A DNA stretch of 64,000 nt from Parachitinimonas caeni (GCF_030129945.1 NZ_JARRAF010000010.1:1-64000), one strand, 5' to 3'. Positions 35,595-44,656 are shown, counted from the first letter of the stretch. A program made the numbers and translations. The notes: generated by a model from the sequence alone, not told the origin.

Positions 35595-36532
35595 GCTTCC
35601 TCCTTGCGCTCCAGAACGCCAGCGACCAGATAACGGGGTCTGTCACGCACTTCCTGATAAATCCGGCCGATGTATTCGCCCAGCAGCCCGATGCCGAACA
35701 AGCAGAGGCCAATCAGGAAGAAAGCGATGCCGAACAGGGTGAATGTCCCTCCCTCTTCCGGGCCAATGATCAGACGTCGCAACGCCAGCACAACCGTCAA
35801 CGCCCCGGCCAGGGCGGATACCACCATGCCCAGCAGTGAAAACAGCTGCAAAGGCATCAGCGAAAAACCGGTCATCAGGTCAAAGTTAAGGCGAATCAGG
35901 CTATACAGCGAATACTTAGACTCCCCGGCCACGCGCTCTTCGTGCCCGACCACCACTTCGGTCGGGTTTCGGGAAAACGAATAGGCCAGTGCAGGAATGA
36001 AGGTATGCATTTCCTGGCATTGATTGATGGTGTCGATGATGCGGCGATCGTAAGCGCGCAACATGCAGCCCTGATCGGTCATCTTGATACGGGTGATCTT
36101 TTCGCGCAGGCGATTCATGGCCCGACTCGCCACATGCCGCCACCAGCTGTCATTTCGCTGACGACGGATTGAGCCGACATAGTCATGCCCTTTGTCCATC
36201 TCGGCCAGCAGTGTGCCGATGTCCTCTGGCGGGTTTTGCAGGTCGGCATCCAGCGTGACGATGCGTTCGCCATGACAGTGGGCAAAGCCGGCGAGAATAG
36301 CCCGGTGCTGGCCGAAGTTGCCGTTGAACAGAACAACCCGCGTGACATCGGGCCGCTGATTGAACTGATCGGCCAGGATGGCTGCCGAGCGATCACGGCT
36401 GCCATCATTGACGAAGACGATCTCATACGGCGTATTCAACGCATCCAGCGCGGGATACAGCCTGGCAAACAATGCGTCCAGGCTCGCCTCTTCGTTGTAA
36501 ACAGGGATGACAACCGACAGCACAGGTTTCAT
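35591..36532 (-). CDS. arnC: Undecaprenyl-phosphate aminoarabinose glycosyltransferase ArnC
   Basis: 313 residues. A GT-A family 2 domain (VVIPVYNEEASLDALF, TLDADLQNPPEDI with the DXD) is followed by two C-terminal membrane helices (about 225-300). It transfers 4-formamido-arabinose to undecaprenyl phosphate at the inner face of the membrane. AAGGAG before the ATG at 36532. Lies between arnB and the formyltransferase. Confidence 0.92.
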   Translation of the reverse strand: MKPVLSVVIPVYNEEASLDALFARLYPALDALNTPYEIVFVNDGSRDRSAAILADQFNQRPDVTRVVLFNGNFGQHRAILAGFAHCHGERIVTLDADLQNPPEDIGTLLAEMDKGHDYVGSIRRQRNDSWWRHVASRAMNRLREKITRIKMTDQGCMLRAYDRRIIDTINQCQEMHTFIPALAYSFSRNPTEVVVGHEERVAGESKYSLYSLIRLNFDLMTGFSLMPLQLFSLLGMVVSALAGALTVVLALRRLIIGPEEGGTFTLFGIAFFLIGLCLFGIGLLGEYIGRIYQEVRDRPRYLVAGVLERKEEA

Positions 36533-36541
36533 GCACACTCC

Positions 36542-37666
36542 TTATTGCAAAACGGGCCGCAAAACAGCCTCAAGCGCAGCACATACCCGGTCCACATCCT
36601 CGTCGCGCATGGCCGGGAACAACGGTAAAGTCACCGTTTCACGCCCGACCTTCTCAGCATTCGGGAAGTCCCCTTCCTTGTAGCCCATGCGACGATACAG
36701 GGTCAGCAGGTGAATGGCCGGGTAGTGCACGCCGACGCCGATGCCATGCCCGTGCATGGCCTGGATGAACTCGCCGCGCGTCATACGCATGCTTGGCAGC
36801 GGCAACAAAGGCTGGAACATATGCCAGTTGGAGTTTTCAAAGTCAGCCAGAGGCAAACCCAGCCCCAGTGTGCGATCAATCCGTTCGAAGTAACGCTTGG
36901 CCAGTTCTGCCCGCCGTGCATTGAAGCGCTCCAGATGCGGCAGCTGGCCCAGGCCAATCTGGGCCGCAACATCGGTCAGATTCATCTTGAAACCCAGAAC
37001 ATCGCAGTCAAGTGTTCCATCCGGAAAGCGGGTCACGCCCTGCAGGCGATAACGCTCGAACAAACGGGCCTCTTCTTCGGTATTCAGAACCAGACAACCA
37101 CCTTCCGATGTCGTGATGTTCTTGTTGGCATGGAAGCTGATCGAAACGAGGTCACCAAACGTGCCGATCTTGCGTCCGCCGGAATGCGCCCCCATTGATT
37201 GGGCGGCGTCCTCCAGCACGCGCAGGCCGTGCTTGCCGGCAATCTGGTACAGGCGGGTCCGATCTACCGGCAGACCGGCCAGATCTACCGGAATGATGGC
37301 CTTGGTGCGCGGGGTAATGGCGGCTTCCAGTTGGTCGAGATCCATATTGCGGGTCAGCGGATCGACATCAACGAATACCGGCGTTGCACCAACATGCAGG
37401 ATAACGTTGGCACTGGCCACCCATGACAAGGCAGTGGTAATGACTTCATCCCCTTCACCGACTCCCATCAGCTTGAGCCCGATTTCCATGCCTCCGGTAG
37501 CCGAATTGATCGACCGGACCGGCCGGCCACCGAAGTGCTCGGACAAGGCCGCCTCAAGGGCTTTTACTTTGGGACCGCTGGTAATCCAGCCGGAGCGCAG
37601 AACCTCACCGACAGCGGCAATCGTTTCTTCGTCAATCGACGGGCGGGTAAATGGCAGAAATTCCAT
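36542..37666 (-). CDS. arnB: UDP-4-amino-4-deoxy-L-arabinose aminotransferase ArnB
   Basis: 374 residues, DegT/DnrJ/EryC1 family. The PLP Lys is in SISFHANKNITTSEGG (SFHANKN, about 180-187). It transaminates the UDP-4-keto-pentose made by the decarboxylase. AAGGA lies before the ATG. It is the third gene of the arn operon. Confidence 0.93.
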   Translation of the reverse strand: MEFLPFTRPSIDEETIAAVGEVLRSGWITSGPKVKALEAALSEHFGGRPVRSINSATGGMEIGLKLMGVGEGDEVITTALSWVASANVILHVGATPVFVDVDPLTRNMDLDQLEAAITPRTKAIIPVDLAGLPVDRTRLYQIAGKHGLRVLEDAAQSMGAHSGGRKIGTFGDLVSISFHANKNITTSEGGCLVLNTEEEARLFERYRLQGVTRFPDGTLDCDVLGFKMNLTDVAAQIGLGQLPHLERFNARRAELAKRYFERIDRTLGLGLPLADFENSNWHMFQPLLPLPSMRMTRGEFIQAMHGHGIGVGVHYPAIHLLTLYRRMGYKEGDFPNAEKVGRETVTLPLFPAMRDEDVDRVCAALEAVLRPVLQ

Positions 37667-37692
37667 ATACTGATTATTCCTTCCTGCGGCTT

Positions 37693-38064
37693 CTAGCTTT
37701 TGGCAACCAGATAGACGCCGACAATAATGATGGCGATACCAATCATGCGCTGGGTGGTAATGACCTCACCGAATAGCGCGTAAGCGAGCGCGGCATTGAC
37801 AACATACCCTATCGACAGCATGGGATAGGCAATACTGACATCAACCCGCGACAGCGCCATGATCCAGATACCCACGCTGACGACATAGCAGGACAAGCCA
37901 CCGAAAATATAGGGGTTCGTAGCCAGCTGCCAGCCTATAGGCAAGACATTGGACAGGCTGAAATCAAAATGCCCAATCGCGCGGGTGCCGGCTTTCAGCG
38001 CCAGTTGCGCGGCGGCATTCAATAAGACTCCGGCCAGAATCAGGGCAAACTCAAGCGCTTTCAC
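37693..38064 (-). CDS. SMR/EamA-type four-helix flippase subunit (ArnE/ArnF-like)
   Basis: 123 residues, four membrane helices, with LNAAAQLALKAGT near the start and YPMLSIGYVVNAALAYALFGE in helix 3-4, as in ArnE/ArnF. These move undecaprenyl-linked aminoarabinose across the membrane as a heterodimer in E. coli; only one such gene is in the operon here, so it may act as a homodimer. Start codon GTG with GGAG upstream. Lies between arnT and arnB. Confidence 0.8.
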   Translation of the reverse strand: MKALEFALILAGVLLNAAAQLALKAGTRAIGHFDFSLSNVLPIGWQLATNPYIFGGLSCYVVSVGIWIMALSRVDVSIAYPMLSIGYVVNAALAYALFGEVITTQRMIGIAIIIVGVYLVAKS

Positions 38065-38082
38065 AATTCATCTCCACGGGGT

Positions 38083-39726
38083 TTACGGCAGCGGCGCAAA
38101 AGCCACTCGACGACTGTCTTCCGACAGCAGGCGCATTTTCAGGCCACGTTGCTGGAGTTCTGCGTAGAAGTCAGGGCTCGTGACGGCCACAGCATCCTTC
38201 TCGGCGGGCCAGCGAGCCAGAAACTCTGCCAGACTGATTTCATGCTTGCCGGGTTCCTGCCTGAGGCCGAACGACAGCTCGTCACCAAACTCCACCAGCG
38301 TGAAGGTGCGCTGCAGATAAAACGGCAGTGTCTGTTCATAGTGGCGCAAGCTGTAAAGCTTGGTGTTCGGACCGATATAGGGACGGATGTCATCGGCCAG
38401 ACCTGCCGCACTGCTGGTTCGCCGCAGCTCGTTATGACCAAGCATGGCAACCTGCCCACCGGTCAGGGTGCCGATGGTGCAAGCCAGAATTGCAGCCCGC
38501 ACCATTCCTCTACGGGCAAGCCAGCCTCCAAATGCCGCTCCCGCCACAATCAACCCGCCTGCTGCCACGACCCAGGGCGCGTAAGCATCAAATAAAGGAC
38601 GGGGCAATTCCAGCTTGTAGTCAAAAGCCAGAATGGAAGGCAGCGTCATGGTGAATACACCAAGCACAATCGGCAGAATCAGGTGCCACCCAAGGTTTTT
38701 GGGTGCCATCTGGTCCACCACTCGAGCAAACAGCAGCGCCAATGCCGGGAAGATCGGCAGGATATACGACGGTAGCTTGGAGCCGGATTTGGAAAAGAAA
38801 GCAAAGATGAACACCGACCACACCAGCAGCATTTGCGCGGCCTGAAACCTGCCAGGCCCCCGTCGGCAACCAGTCACCAAGCCTTGGGGCAACAAACTCA
38901 GCCAGGGAATGACGCCAATCGCCAGAATCGGAAAGAAATACCACCAAGCCCCCTCACGTTTATGCTCGGTGGAGGTAAAGCGCTCGAAATGCTCATGGAT
39001 GAAGAAAAAATGGGGAAACTCGGGGTTGCGGAGCGATACCCAGATAAACCAAGGTGCCGCTATCAAAAGAAACAACGCTATGCCACGCAGCAACTCCAGC
39101 CGTCGCCACAGATTCCAATCACGGCTCCAGACGGTGTACACCACCAGCACACCCCCTGGCAGCACCAGCCCGATCAAGCCTTTGGATAGTACCGCCAGCG
39201 CCATCGCCGCCCAGGCGACCAACATCCAGCGACGGGCCTCTCGCGGCGTTGCCTCATCACGCTGCGCCAGCAAGAACGCACATAGCGTCATAGCCATCCA
39301 GGCCGATACGCCCATATCAAGGGTCAGGAAATGGCCGTTGGCGATATGCCAGAACGTTCCGGCCAGCACCAGCGCGGCAATGTCCCCGACCCTTTCCCCC
39401 CACAAACGGCGCCCGGTAAAGCCGACCATCAGGATTGCCATAAAGCCCATCAGTGCCGGCCAAAACCGGGCCGACCACTCATTTTCGCCAAATACTTTAT
39501 AACTGGCAGCCCCAGCCCAGTATTGCAGCGCGGGTTTCTCGAAATATTTGATGCCATTCAGGCGGGGTGTGACCCAGTCCCCAGTTGCGCTCATTTCGCG
39601 CGCAATTTCGGCGTAGCGTCCCTCGTCGGGGTGAATCAGCTTGCGGTATCCCAGCGCGCCAAACCACAGCACGGCCAGCAGGATGACGACAAGCCAACGG
39701 CGTAGATGAATCTGTGCAGCAGGCAT
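38083..39726 (-). CDS. arnT: Lipid A aminoarabinose transferase ArnT (GT83)
   Basis: 547 residues. About twelve membrane segments and the PMT-family N-terminal loop HPDEGRYAEIAREM with the catalytic Asp-Glu. It moves 4-amino-4-deoxyarabinose from the lipid carrier onto lipid A phosphates at the periplasmic face, lowering negative charge and polymyxin binding. I chose the ATG at 39726 just before the first helix; the frame extends to 39855, overlapping the divergent arnD start. Confidence 0.9.
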   Translation of the reverse strand: MPAAQIHLRRWLVVILLAVLWFGALGYRKLIHPDEGRYAEIAREMSATGDWVTPRLNGIKYFEKPALQYWAGAASYKVFGENEWSARFWPALMGFMAILMVGFTGRRLWGERVGDIAALVLAGTFWHIANGHFLTLDMGVSAWMAMTLCAFLLAQRDEATPREARRWMLVAWAAMALAVLSKGLIGLVLPGGVLVVYTVWSRDWNLWRRLELLRGIALFLLIAAPWFIWVSLRNPEFPHFFFIHEHFERFTSTEHKREGAWWYFFPILAIGVIPWLSLLPQGLVTGCRRGPGRFQAAQMLLVWSVFIFAFFSKSGSKLPSYILPIFPALALLFARVVDQMAPKNLGWHLILPIVLGVFTMTLPSILAFDYKLELPRPLFDAYAPWVVAAGGLIVAGAAFGGWLARRGMVRAAILACTIGTLTGGQVAMLGHNELRRTSSAAGLADDIRPYIGPNTKLYSLRHYEQTLPFYLQRTFTLVEFGDELSFGLRQEPGKHEISLAEFLARWPAEKDAVAVTSPDFYAELQQRGLKMRLLSEDSRRVAFAPLP

Positions 39727-39853
39727 GTGGCGGGTCAGCGGAGAAAAAACGTGCAAGTTTACTACGCCGCAGCTACGGCACGCGAGGCCACGCCTTGCCG
39801 CCTGCCCTGCTTTCGCTCCACAATCGTGCCGCTTTTGAATCGGGACGAACGCC

Positions 39854-40759
39854 ATGCTGCTTGCACTGAAGATTGATGTTGATACCTACCGGGGCACCCG
39901 TGAAGGTATTCCGCCATTGGTAGCCGCCCTGCAGCGTCACCAGGCCGGGGCCACCTTTTTATGGAGTCTGGGACCGGATCACACGGGGCGAGCGATCAAA
40001 CGGGTATTCCGTCCCGGCTTTCTGAGCAAGGTCTCGCGTACCTCGGTGGTGGAGCACTACGGTATTCGCACCCTGCTCTACGGGACGCTGCTCCCCGGAC
40101 CAGACATTGGCCGTCGTTGTGCAGCCCAGATGCGGGCCGTCAGGGATGCAGGTTTCGAATGTGGCATTCACACCTACGACCATATCAAGTGGCAGGATTA
40201 TGTGGCCAGCAAGGATCAGGCGTGGACCTTGCGCGAGCTGGAGCGGGCCCGCCTGCGCTACCAGGAAATTTTTGGCGAACCACCGAAGACCCACGGCGCT
40301 GCGGGCTGGCAGATGAACTCGCATGCGTATCGCTGGGAGGAAACCGTCAAGCTCGATTACGCCTCGGACGGACGGGGAACCCACCCGTTCTGGCCGGTTG
40401 TCGATGGTCAGCGGCTGAACTGCCCACAACTTCCGACCACCCTGCCTACCCTGGACGAACTGATCGGTGTCGATGGCCTGACACCGGAGAATGTGCATGA
40501 ACATCTGCTCGGCCTGACGGCAGACGCCCCGGCTCATGGTCATGTATATACCCTGCATGCCGAGCTGGAAGGCATGCGCCTACTGCCAACGTTCGAACGC
40601 CTGCTGGCTGGCTGGCGTCGGCAGGGCTATCAGCTGGTTTCCACCCGGCGGCTATTCGAGCAGCTGGATCTGGCCCGGCTACCGGAACATGGTGTGGAAA
40701 TGGGCGAGATTCCTGGCCGCTCCGGCACTTTGGCGCTGCAAGGCAAGGTACGGGGCTAG
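39854..40759 (+). CDS. arnD: 4-deoxy-4-formamidoarabinose-phosphoundecaprenol deformylase ArnD
   Basis: 301 residues, polysaccharide-deacetylase fold. The metal site is suggested by LKIDVDTYRG (Asp-Asp), ECGIHTYDHIKWQ (HxxxH type) and later HGHVYTLHAELEGM. It removes the formyl group on the lipid carrier before export. It is transcribed away from the other arn genes. The start is close to the 5' end of the longest arnT frame, so the two promoters must sit in about 120 bases. Confidence 0.9.
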   Translation: MLLALKIDVDTYRGTREGIPPLVAALQRHQAGATFLWSLGPDHTGRAIKRVFRPGFLSKVSRTSVVEHYGIRTLLYGTLLPGPDIGRRCAAQMRAVRDAGFECGIHTYDHIKWQDYVASKDQAWTLRELERARLRYQEIFGEPPKTHGAAGWQMNSHAYRWEETVKLDYASDGRGTHPFWPVVDGQRLNCPQLPTTLPTLDELIGVDGLTPENVHEHLLGLTADAPAHGHVYTLHAELEGMRLLPTFERLLAGWRRQGYQLVSTRRLFEQLDLARLPEHGVEMGEIPGRSGTLALQGKVRG

Positions 40760-40760
40760 G

Positions 40761-40798
40761 CTCTGTTGACCTTAGGTTTTCAGTCGCGCCGGGCCGAG
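40761..40798 (+). repeat. Dispersed repeat, copy A
   Basis: 38 bases, matching copy B (44263-44300) at 32 of 38 positions; the shared core is TCTGTTGAC-TTAGGTTT then GTCGCGCCGG. It starts 2 bases after the arnD stop. Confidence 0.6.
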
Positions 40799-40855
40799 GC
40801 GCTTTTACCGGGATGTTCACGGCACAAACCGCAACAGCGCCTATGCTTGAATTAA

Positions 40856-40876
40856 GACCCTGCAGCAAGCAGGGTC
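40856..40876 (+). terminator. Short hairpin between arnD and the EEP gene
   Basis: GACCCTGC / GCAGGGTC with a 5-base loop, 25 bases before the next start. No T-run follows, so a weak terminator or an mRNA stem. Confidence 0.4.
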
Positions 40877-40900
40877 AACGCTCCCCAAGCCCCGCCGACA

Positions 40901-41665
40901 ATGATCAGCTCACATAAAGACAGCCTCACCGTTGCCACTTACAACATCCACAAAGGCATGTCGCCATTCAACCGGCGGATCACTCTGCACGAGCTGAAGG
41001 CAGCATTGGTTGCGCTGGATGCCGATCTGGTGTTTCTGCAGGAAGTTCAGGGCGAGCATCGGCTACGGGCAGCCCGTTGGGATCACTGGCCGGATCAGCC
41101 ACAGCATGAGTTTCTAGGGAATGGCCTCAGTCACAACCATGCCTATGGCCGCAACGCCGTCTACCGGTGGGGGCATCATGGCAACGCCCTGCTCTCGCTC
41201 TACCCCATTCTCACCGTCAAGAATCATGACATCACGCTGAATCGCTTCGAGCAGCGTGGCTTGCTGCACTGCGAAATCGAGATTCCCCACTGGCCGCAGC
41301 CTCTGCATGCCGTGTGCGTCCACCTCAACCTGCTGGCAGGGGATCGTCGCAAGCAGATGGCTAATCTGGTAGCGCGGGTACGCACACTCGTCCCGCCAGA
41401 AGCCCCGTTGATCATCGCGGGTGATTTCAACGACTGGGGACGTGAAGCCTGCCGTTTCCTCGGCGATACCATCGGCGTCGTTGACGCCTTCCATTGCAAA
41501 CATGGCCGGGTCGCGGCAAGCTTTCCGGCACGCCTGCCGCTGTTGCCGTTAGACCGAATCTACGTAAGAGGTCTGAATGTGCGGCACGCCCAGGCCCTGC
41601 ATGGTGCGCCGTGGGACAGGCTATCCGACCACACACCATTGAGTGCCACCCTCTCCCTGGAATAA
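40901..41665 (+). CDS. Endonuclease/exonuclease/phosphatase (EEP) family protein, YbhP-like
   Basis: 254 residues. EEP signature: YNIHKGM at the start, LQEVQGE, a GDFNDWG, and the final LSDHTPL Asp-His pair. In E. coli the YbhP protein is encoded next to ClsB (YbhO), and the same pair is found here. It may act on lipid or phosphate esters; the reaction is not known. The next gene overlaps its end. Confidence 0.85.
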   Translation: MISSHKDSLTVATYNIHKGMSPFNRRITLHELKAALVALDADLVFLQEVQGEHRLRAARWDHWPDQPQHEFLGNGLSHNHAYGRNAVYRWGHHGNALLSLYPILTVKNHDITLNRFEQRGLLHCEIEIPHWPQPLHAVCVHLNLLAGDRRKQMANLVARVRTLVPPEAPLIIAGDFNDWGREACRFLGDTIGVVDAFHCKHGRVAASFPARLPLLPLDRIYVRGLNVRHAQALHGAPWDRLSDHTPLSATLSLE

Positions 41666-42845
41666 CGCTTTGCTACGACGGTTGACGCGAACCCTGCCAG
41701 GAAACCGGCTCACCTTGCTTTGCAATGGTGCCGACTATTTTCCGGCACTGATTGCCGCCATCCAGTCGGCCCGACATGAAATTTTGCTGGAAACCTATAT
41801 CTACCGTGTCGATACCACCGGACAGCGCATCGGCCAGGCCCTGCAACAGGCGGCCCAGCGCGGCGTAGACGTCTGCCTGCTGGTCGATGGCTTTGGCTCG
41901 GCCGATCTGCCCTCCTCCTTCCGTACCGAGCTACAGCAAGCAGGGGTAAAGCTGATGTTTTTCCGCCCGGAAATTTCGCGCTTTGCCCTGCAAAGGCACC
42001 GGCTGCGCCGGCTACATCGCAAATTGGCGGTAATAGATGGAAGAATCGGCTTTGTCGGGGGAATCAACATGCTCAATGACAACGACCACCCAGACGAACC
42101 ACCACGCTACGACTATGCCTTACAGATAGAGGGGCCACTGCTAGGGCCTCTGCATGCTGCTGCCACGGCCATGTGGCGACGCACCGCCTGGATGCAGCTA
42201 AGACACGACTGGGCAGCAAAGCGCCCACTGCAGCCAATGCGTGCACCCGTCGGCCCCATGCCCGCTGCCTTGCTGGTACGTGACAACCTGAAACATCGAC
42301 ACGCGATCGAGACCGCTTACCTGAGCGCCATCCGCTCCGCCCGGCACGAAATCGTCATTGCCAATGCCTACTTCCTTCCTGGCTACACGTTTCGCCACGC
42401 ACTGCTGGCTGCAGCACGTCGGGGCGTCAAGGTGACCCTGCTGTTACAGGGCAAGCGCGATCATGCGCTGTTGCAATATGCCTGCAAGGGTTTTTATCGG
42501 CGATTCATGAATGCAGGCATCGAGATTCACGAGTACACCCGCAGCTTCATGCATGCCAAAGTCGCAGTGATTGATGGCGAATGGCTAACTGTGGGTTCAT
42601 CAAACATTGACCCTTTCAGCCTGCTCCTGGCACGGGAAGCCAACGTGGTAGCCAATTACCGACCACTGGCACAAACCCTGCGTGCCGATATTTTCCGTGC
42701 GATCGAGACCGAAGCCCGGCGCGTTAAAAAGCGGGAAGTGGTGCGCGCACGCTGGGTCTATGGTTTTCTGGCCTGGATGGCTCTGCTGATCGTCCGCGCC
42801 TTGATGGAGCTGGTTGGTTACGGCCACCGCGAATATCGCGAATAG
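41643..42845 (+). CDS. clsB: Cardiolipin synthase B
   Basis: 400 residues, phospholipase D superfamily. Two HKD motifs: HRKLAVIDGRIGFVGGINM (about 120-138) and HAKVAVIDGEWLTVGSSNID (about 300-320). ClsB condenses phosphatidylglycerols into cardiolipin at the membrane. The chosen ATG lies 23 bases inside the EEP gene; a slightly later start is possible. The C-terminal hydrophobic segment (about 374-390) may anchor it. Confidence 0.88.
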   Translation: MPPSPWNNALLRRLTRTLPGNRLTLLCNGADYFPALIAAIQSARHEILLETYIYRVDTTGQRIGQALQQAAQRGVDVCLLVDGFGSADLPSSFRTELQQAGVKLMFFRPEISRFALQRHRLRRLHRKLAVIDGRIGFVGGINMLNDNDHPDEPPRYDYALQIEGPLLGPLHAAATAMWRRTAWMQLRHDWAAKRPLQPMRAPVGPMPAALLVRDNLKHRHAIETAYLSAIRSARHEIVIANAYFLPGYTFRHALLAAARRGVKVTLLLQGKRDHALLQYACKGFYRRFMNAGIEIHEYTRSFMHAKVAVIDGEWLTVGSSNIDPFSLLLAREANVVANYRPLAQTLRADIFRAIETEARRVKKREVVRARWVYGFLAWMALLIVRALMELVGYGHREYRE

Positions 42846-42946
42846 CCCTGGCACCGCCTAACATTCAAAGAGAAGGCGACGCTCTGGGCAGACTGCACCG
42901 GTCTGCATGCCAGACCCTTTTCCCCAGTCGGAGAGAGCTTTTTGCC

Positions 42947-43777
42947 ATGAGTCTTCCAGATTCCATTTCCACAGAGTCGCTGATCCTGTTTGCGGAAGAC
43001 CACCATACCAACCGCAAGCTGCTGAGCCTGCATCTGCAAAAGATGGGCTTTGCACTGGAAAGCGTCAGCAATGGTCAGGAGGCGCTCGACGCCTGGCGTT
43101 CTGGCCGGTTTGCGCTGGTACTGACGGATTGCCACATGCCCGTGCTGGATGGCTTCGAGCTGGCAGCGGCCATCCGCGAGGCCGAGCGGGGAACATGCCA
43201 TCGCACCCCCATCGTGGCACTGACGGCAGATGCGCACGAATCCGATAAAGCACGGGCCTGCGAAGCTGGTATTGATGAATTTTTAACCAAACCCATCGAG
43301 ATGCAGCAGCTGCGGGAACGCCTGACACACTGGCTGACACACGGCACCCAACATCCGGCCCATCCAGGCGCGGCGCCCTGTACAACGCTGTCAGAGGCTA
43401 TCGACACGCAACGTTCCCTGGCAATTCTGGATCAAGCCATCCTCTCAGAAATGTTTGGTGATAACCAAAGCCTGACGCAGACCATGCTAGGAAGCTTTCG
43501 CGTCGCCAACGACGAGGATGTCGCGGCGTTGAGGCTGGCAATTGAGCGGGCCGATGCGGCCGAAATCATGGAGCAGGCACACCGCATCAAGGGAGCGGCC
43601 CGATTGATTGGCGCCATGCGCCTGGGCGCAGAGGCTGCAAGGCTGGAACAGGCAGCGCGCGAAGCCGATCTGGGCAATATCCTCTCGACGCTGCCCGAGT
43701 TCGAATGCCAGCTGACCGCCTTGAATGCGGCCATTGACAGCTTCTACCAACGAATCCCACCCATGGGCGGGTTGTAG
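42947..43777 (+). CDS. Receiver domain fused to Hpt (phosphorelay protein without kinase)
   Basis: 276 residues. An N-terminal CheY-like domain (about 12-130) has the acidic pair ED in LFAEDHH, the phospho-acceptor in VLTDCHMPVLDG, and Lys in LTKPIE. A C-terminal Hpt domain (about 170-270) has AHRIKGAARLIGA, with the phosphorylatable His. This is the tail half of BvgS/EvgS-type hybrid kinases but has no kinase or sensor. It would pass phosphate between other proteins. It overlaps the convergent response regulator by 34 bases. Confidence 0.82.
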   Translation: MSLPDSISTESLILFAEDHHTNRKLLSLHLQKMGFALESVSNGQEALDAWRSGRFALVLTDCHMPVLDGFELAAAIREAERGTCHRTPIVALTADAHESDKARACEAGIDEFLTKPIEMQQLRERLTHWLTHGTQHPAHPGAAPCTTLSEAIDTQRSLAILDQAILSEMFGDNQSLTQTMLGSFRVANDEDVAALRLAIERADAAEIMEQAHRIKGAARLIGAMRLGAEAARLEQAAREADLGNILSTLPEFECQLTALNAAIDSFYQRIPPMGGL

Positions 43778-44256
43778 TCATCAAACACCAGACCATTCAC
43801 TGTTTCGCGATAATTCACCGAAACACCGGAATACTGGTCTTTGGGCCTGACAACCTGCTGGCGGGCCAGCGCCGCTCTGACCCGTTTTTCCAGCTCGATG
43901 GGTTTCACCGGCTTTACGATGAATCCATCAACATCCAGCGCCATCGCCCGTTCGACCACGGCACGGTCGGAATGCCCGGACAAAAACAGGAAATTGGTAT
44001 CACGAGACAGATCGGTCAACCCCATGCGAACTGCCTTGAGCAAGTGCAAGCCGTTGACCGGCTTCATGTTGATATCGCAAATCACCATATCCAGTGCCTG
44101 CTTGCGCATCACCTCTACGGCGGCATCAACAGAGTTGGCCTGAAAGACGCGATTGATGGTCATCGCGCCCAGCAATTGTCCCACGATGTCGCGGACAAAC
44201 CGCTGGTCATCGACGACCAACACCTTCAGCTCAGAAAATTCGATTTGGTCGATCAT
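43744..44256 (-). CDS. Stand-alone CheY-like response regulator
   Basis: 170 residues. Receiver domain with VLVVDDQRFV, MVICDINMKPVNG (phospho-Asp) and FIVKPVKP. The C-terminal 45 residues have no DNA-binding or enzymatic fold. Convergent with the receiver-Hpt gene; the 3' ends overlap, so the two may be regulated against each other or act in one relay. Confidence 0.82.
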   Translation of the reverse strand: MIDQIEFSELKVLVVDDQRFVRDIVGQLLGAMTINRVFQANSVDAAVEVMRKQALDMVICDINMKPVNGLHLLKAVRMGLTDLSRDTNFLFLSGHSDRAVVERAMALDVDGFIVKPVKPIELEKRVRAALARQQVVRPKDQYSGVSVNYRETVNGLVFDDYNPPMGGIRW

Positions 44257-44262
44257 GTTAGG

Positions 44263-44300
44263 TTCTGTTGACGTTAGGTTTACCGTCGCGCCGGATCGAG
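44263..44300 (+). repeat. Dispersed repeat, copy B
   Basis: 38 bases; core TCTGTTGACGTTAGGTTT then GTCGCGCCGG, 32 of 38 identical to copy A at 40761 and sharing its first 19 bases with copy C at 28764. It lies next to the structured element at 44292. Confidence 0.6.
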
Positions 44301-44485
44301 TTTTGAGGCAGGGCTATACCCGCAAAGAGTAGGCCGTGGCAGGTAAGGGGCTAAAGCCCCAACCACCACGCACGGCAGGGTAAGCACGGTTTAGCGAGCT
44401 AAATGAGCGAACCCTAACGACGCCCTGCCCCAAAAATCGACCCCGGCCTTGCGTGGCTGTTGCCGCAAAGCGGCTTACAGCCACG
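44292..44485. repeat. Structured, gene-less element: long imperfect inverted repeat with nested hairpins
   Basis: A 24-25 base arm at 44292-44315 (CCGGATCGAGTTTTGAGGC...) pairs imperfectly with 44422-44446. Inside lie GGGGCT/AGCCCC (44347-44360), TTTAGC/GCTAAA (44390-44403) nested between GGCAGGG and CCCTGCC (44374-44429). After it CGTGGCTGT/ACAGCCACG (44452-44485) encloses GCCGC/GCGGC. Either a folded RNA or a short mobile repeat (MITE/REP-like). No gene in 44257-44669. Confidence 0.5.
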
Positions 44486-44528
44486 ACATTGTGGGGTGGT
44501 GCTCATATTGTCATAGGGGATATATCTC

Positions 44529-44576
44529 AAAAAAAGAGCCTAATTCGTTGATTCGTCAACGCCTTAGGCTTTTTTT
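44529..44576. terminator. Strong terminator with TTCG loop at the prophage border
   Basis: A7 ... AGCCTAA / TTAGGCT ... T7, with an inner CGTTGA-TTCG-TCAACG stem. It is a near-symmetrical, bidirectional terminator lying between the chromosome genes and the AT-rich prophage end. Confidence 0.8.
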
Positions 44577-44600
44577 ACGTCAAGTTTTGCTTTGAGCAGA

Positions 44601-44656
44601 TTTGCGCGATTGTGATCGGCGATTGCGCGATTATTGTCATCGCATGATCGCAAATC
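44601..44656. repeat. Repeated GATTGCGCGATT-like motifs, candidate MuA-binding left end
   Basis: Three related motifs: TTTGCGCGATTGTGATC (44601), GATTGCGCGATTATTG (44621) and the inverted GATCGCAAATC (44646-44656). Mu-type ends carry several transposase sites within about 200 bases of the tip. The position suits a left end, but no TG...CA terminus was proved. Confidence 0.4.
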
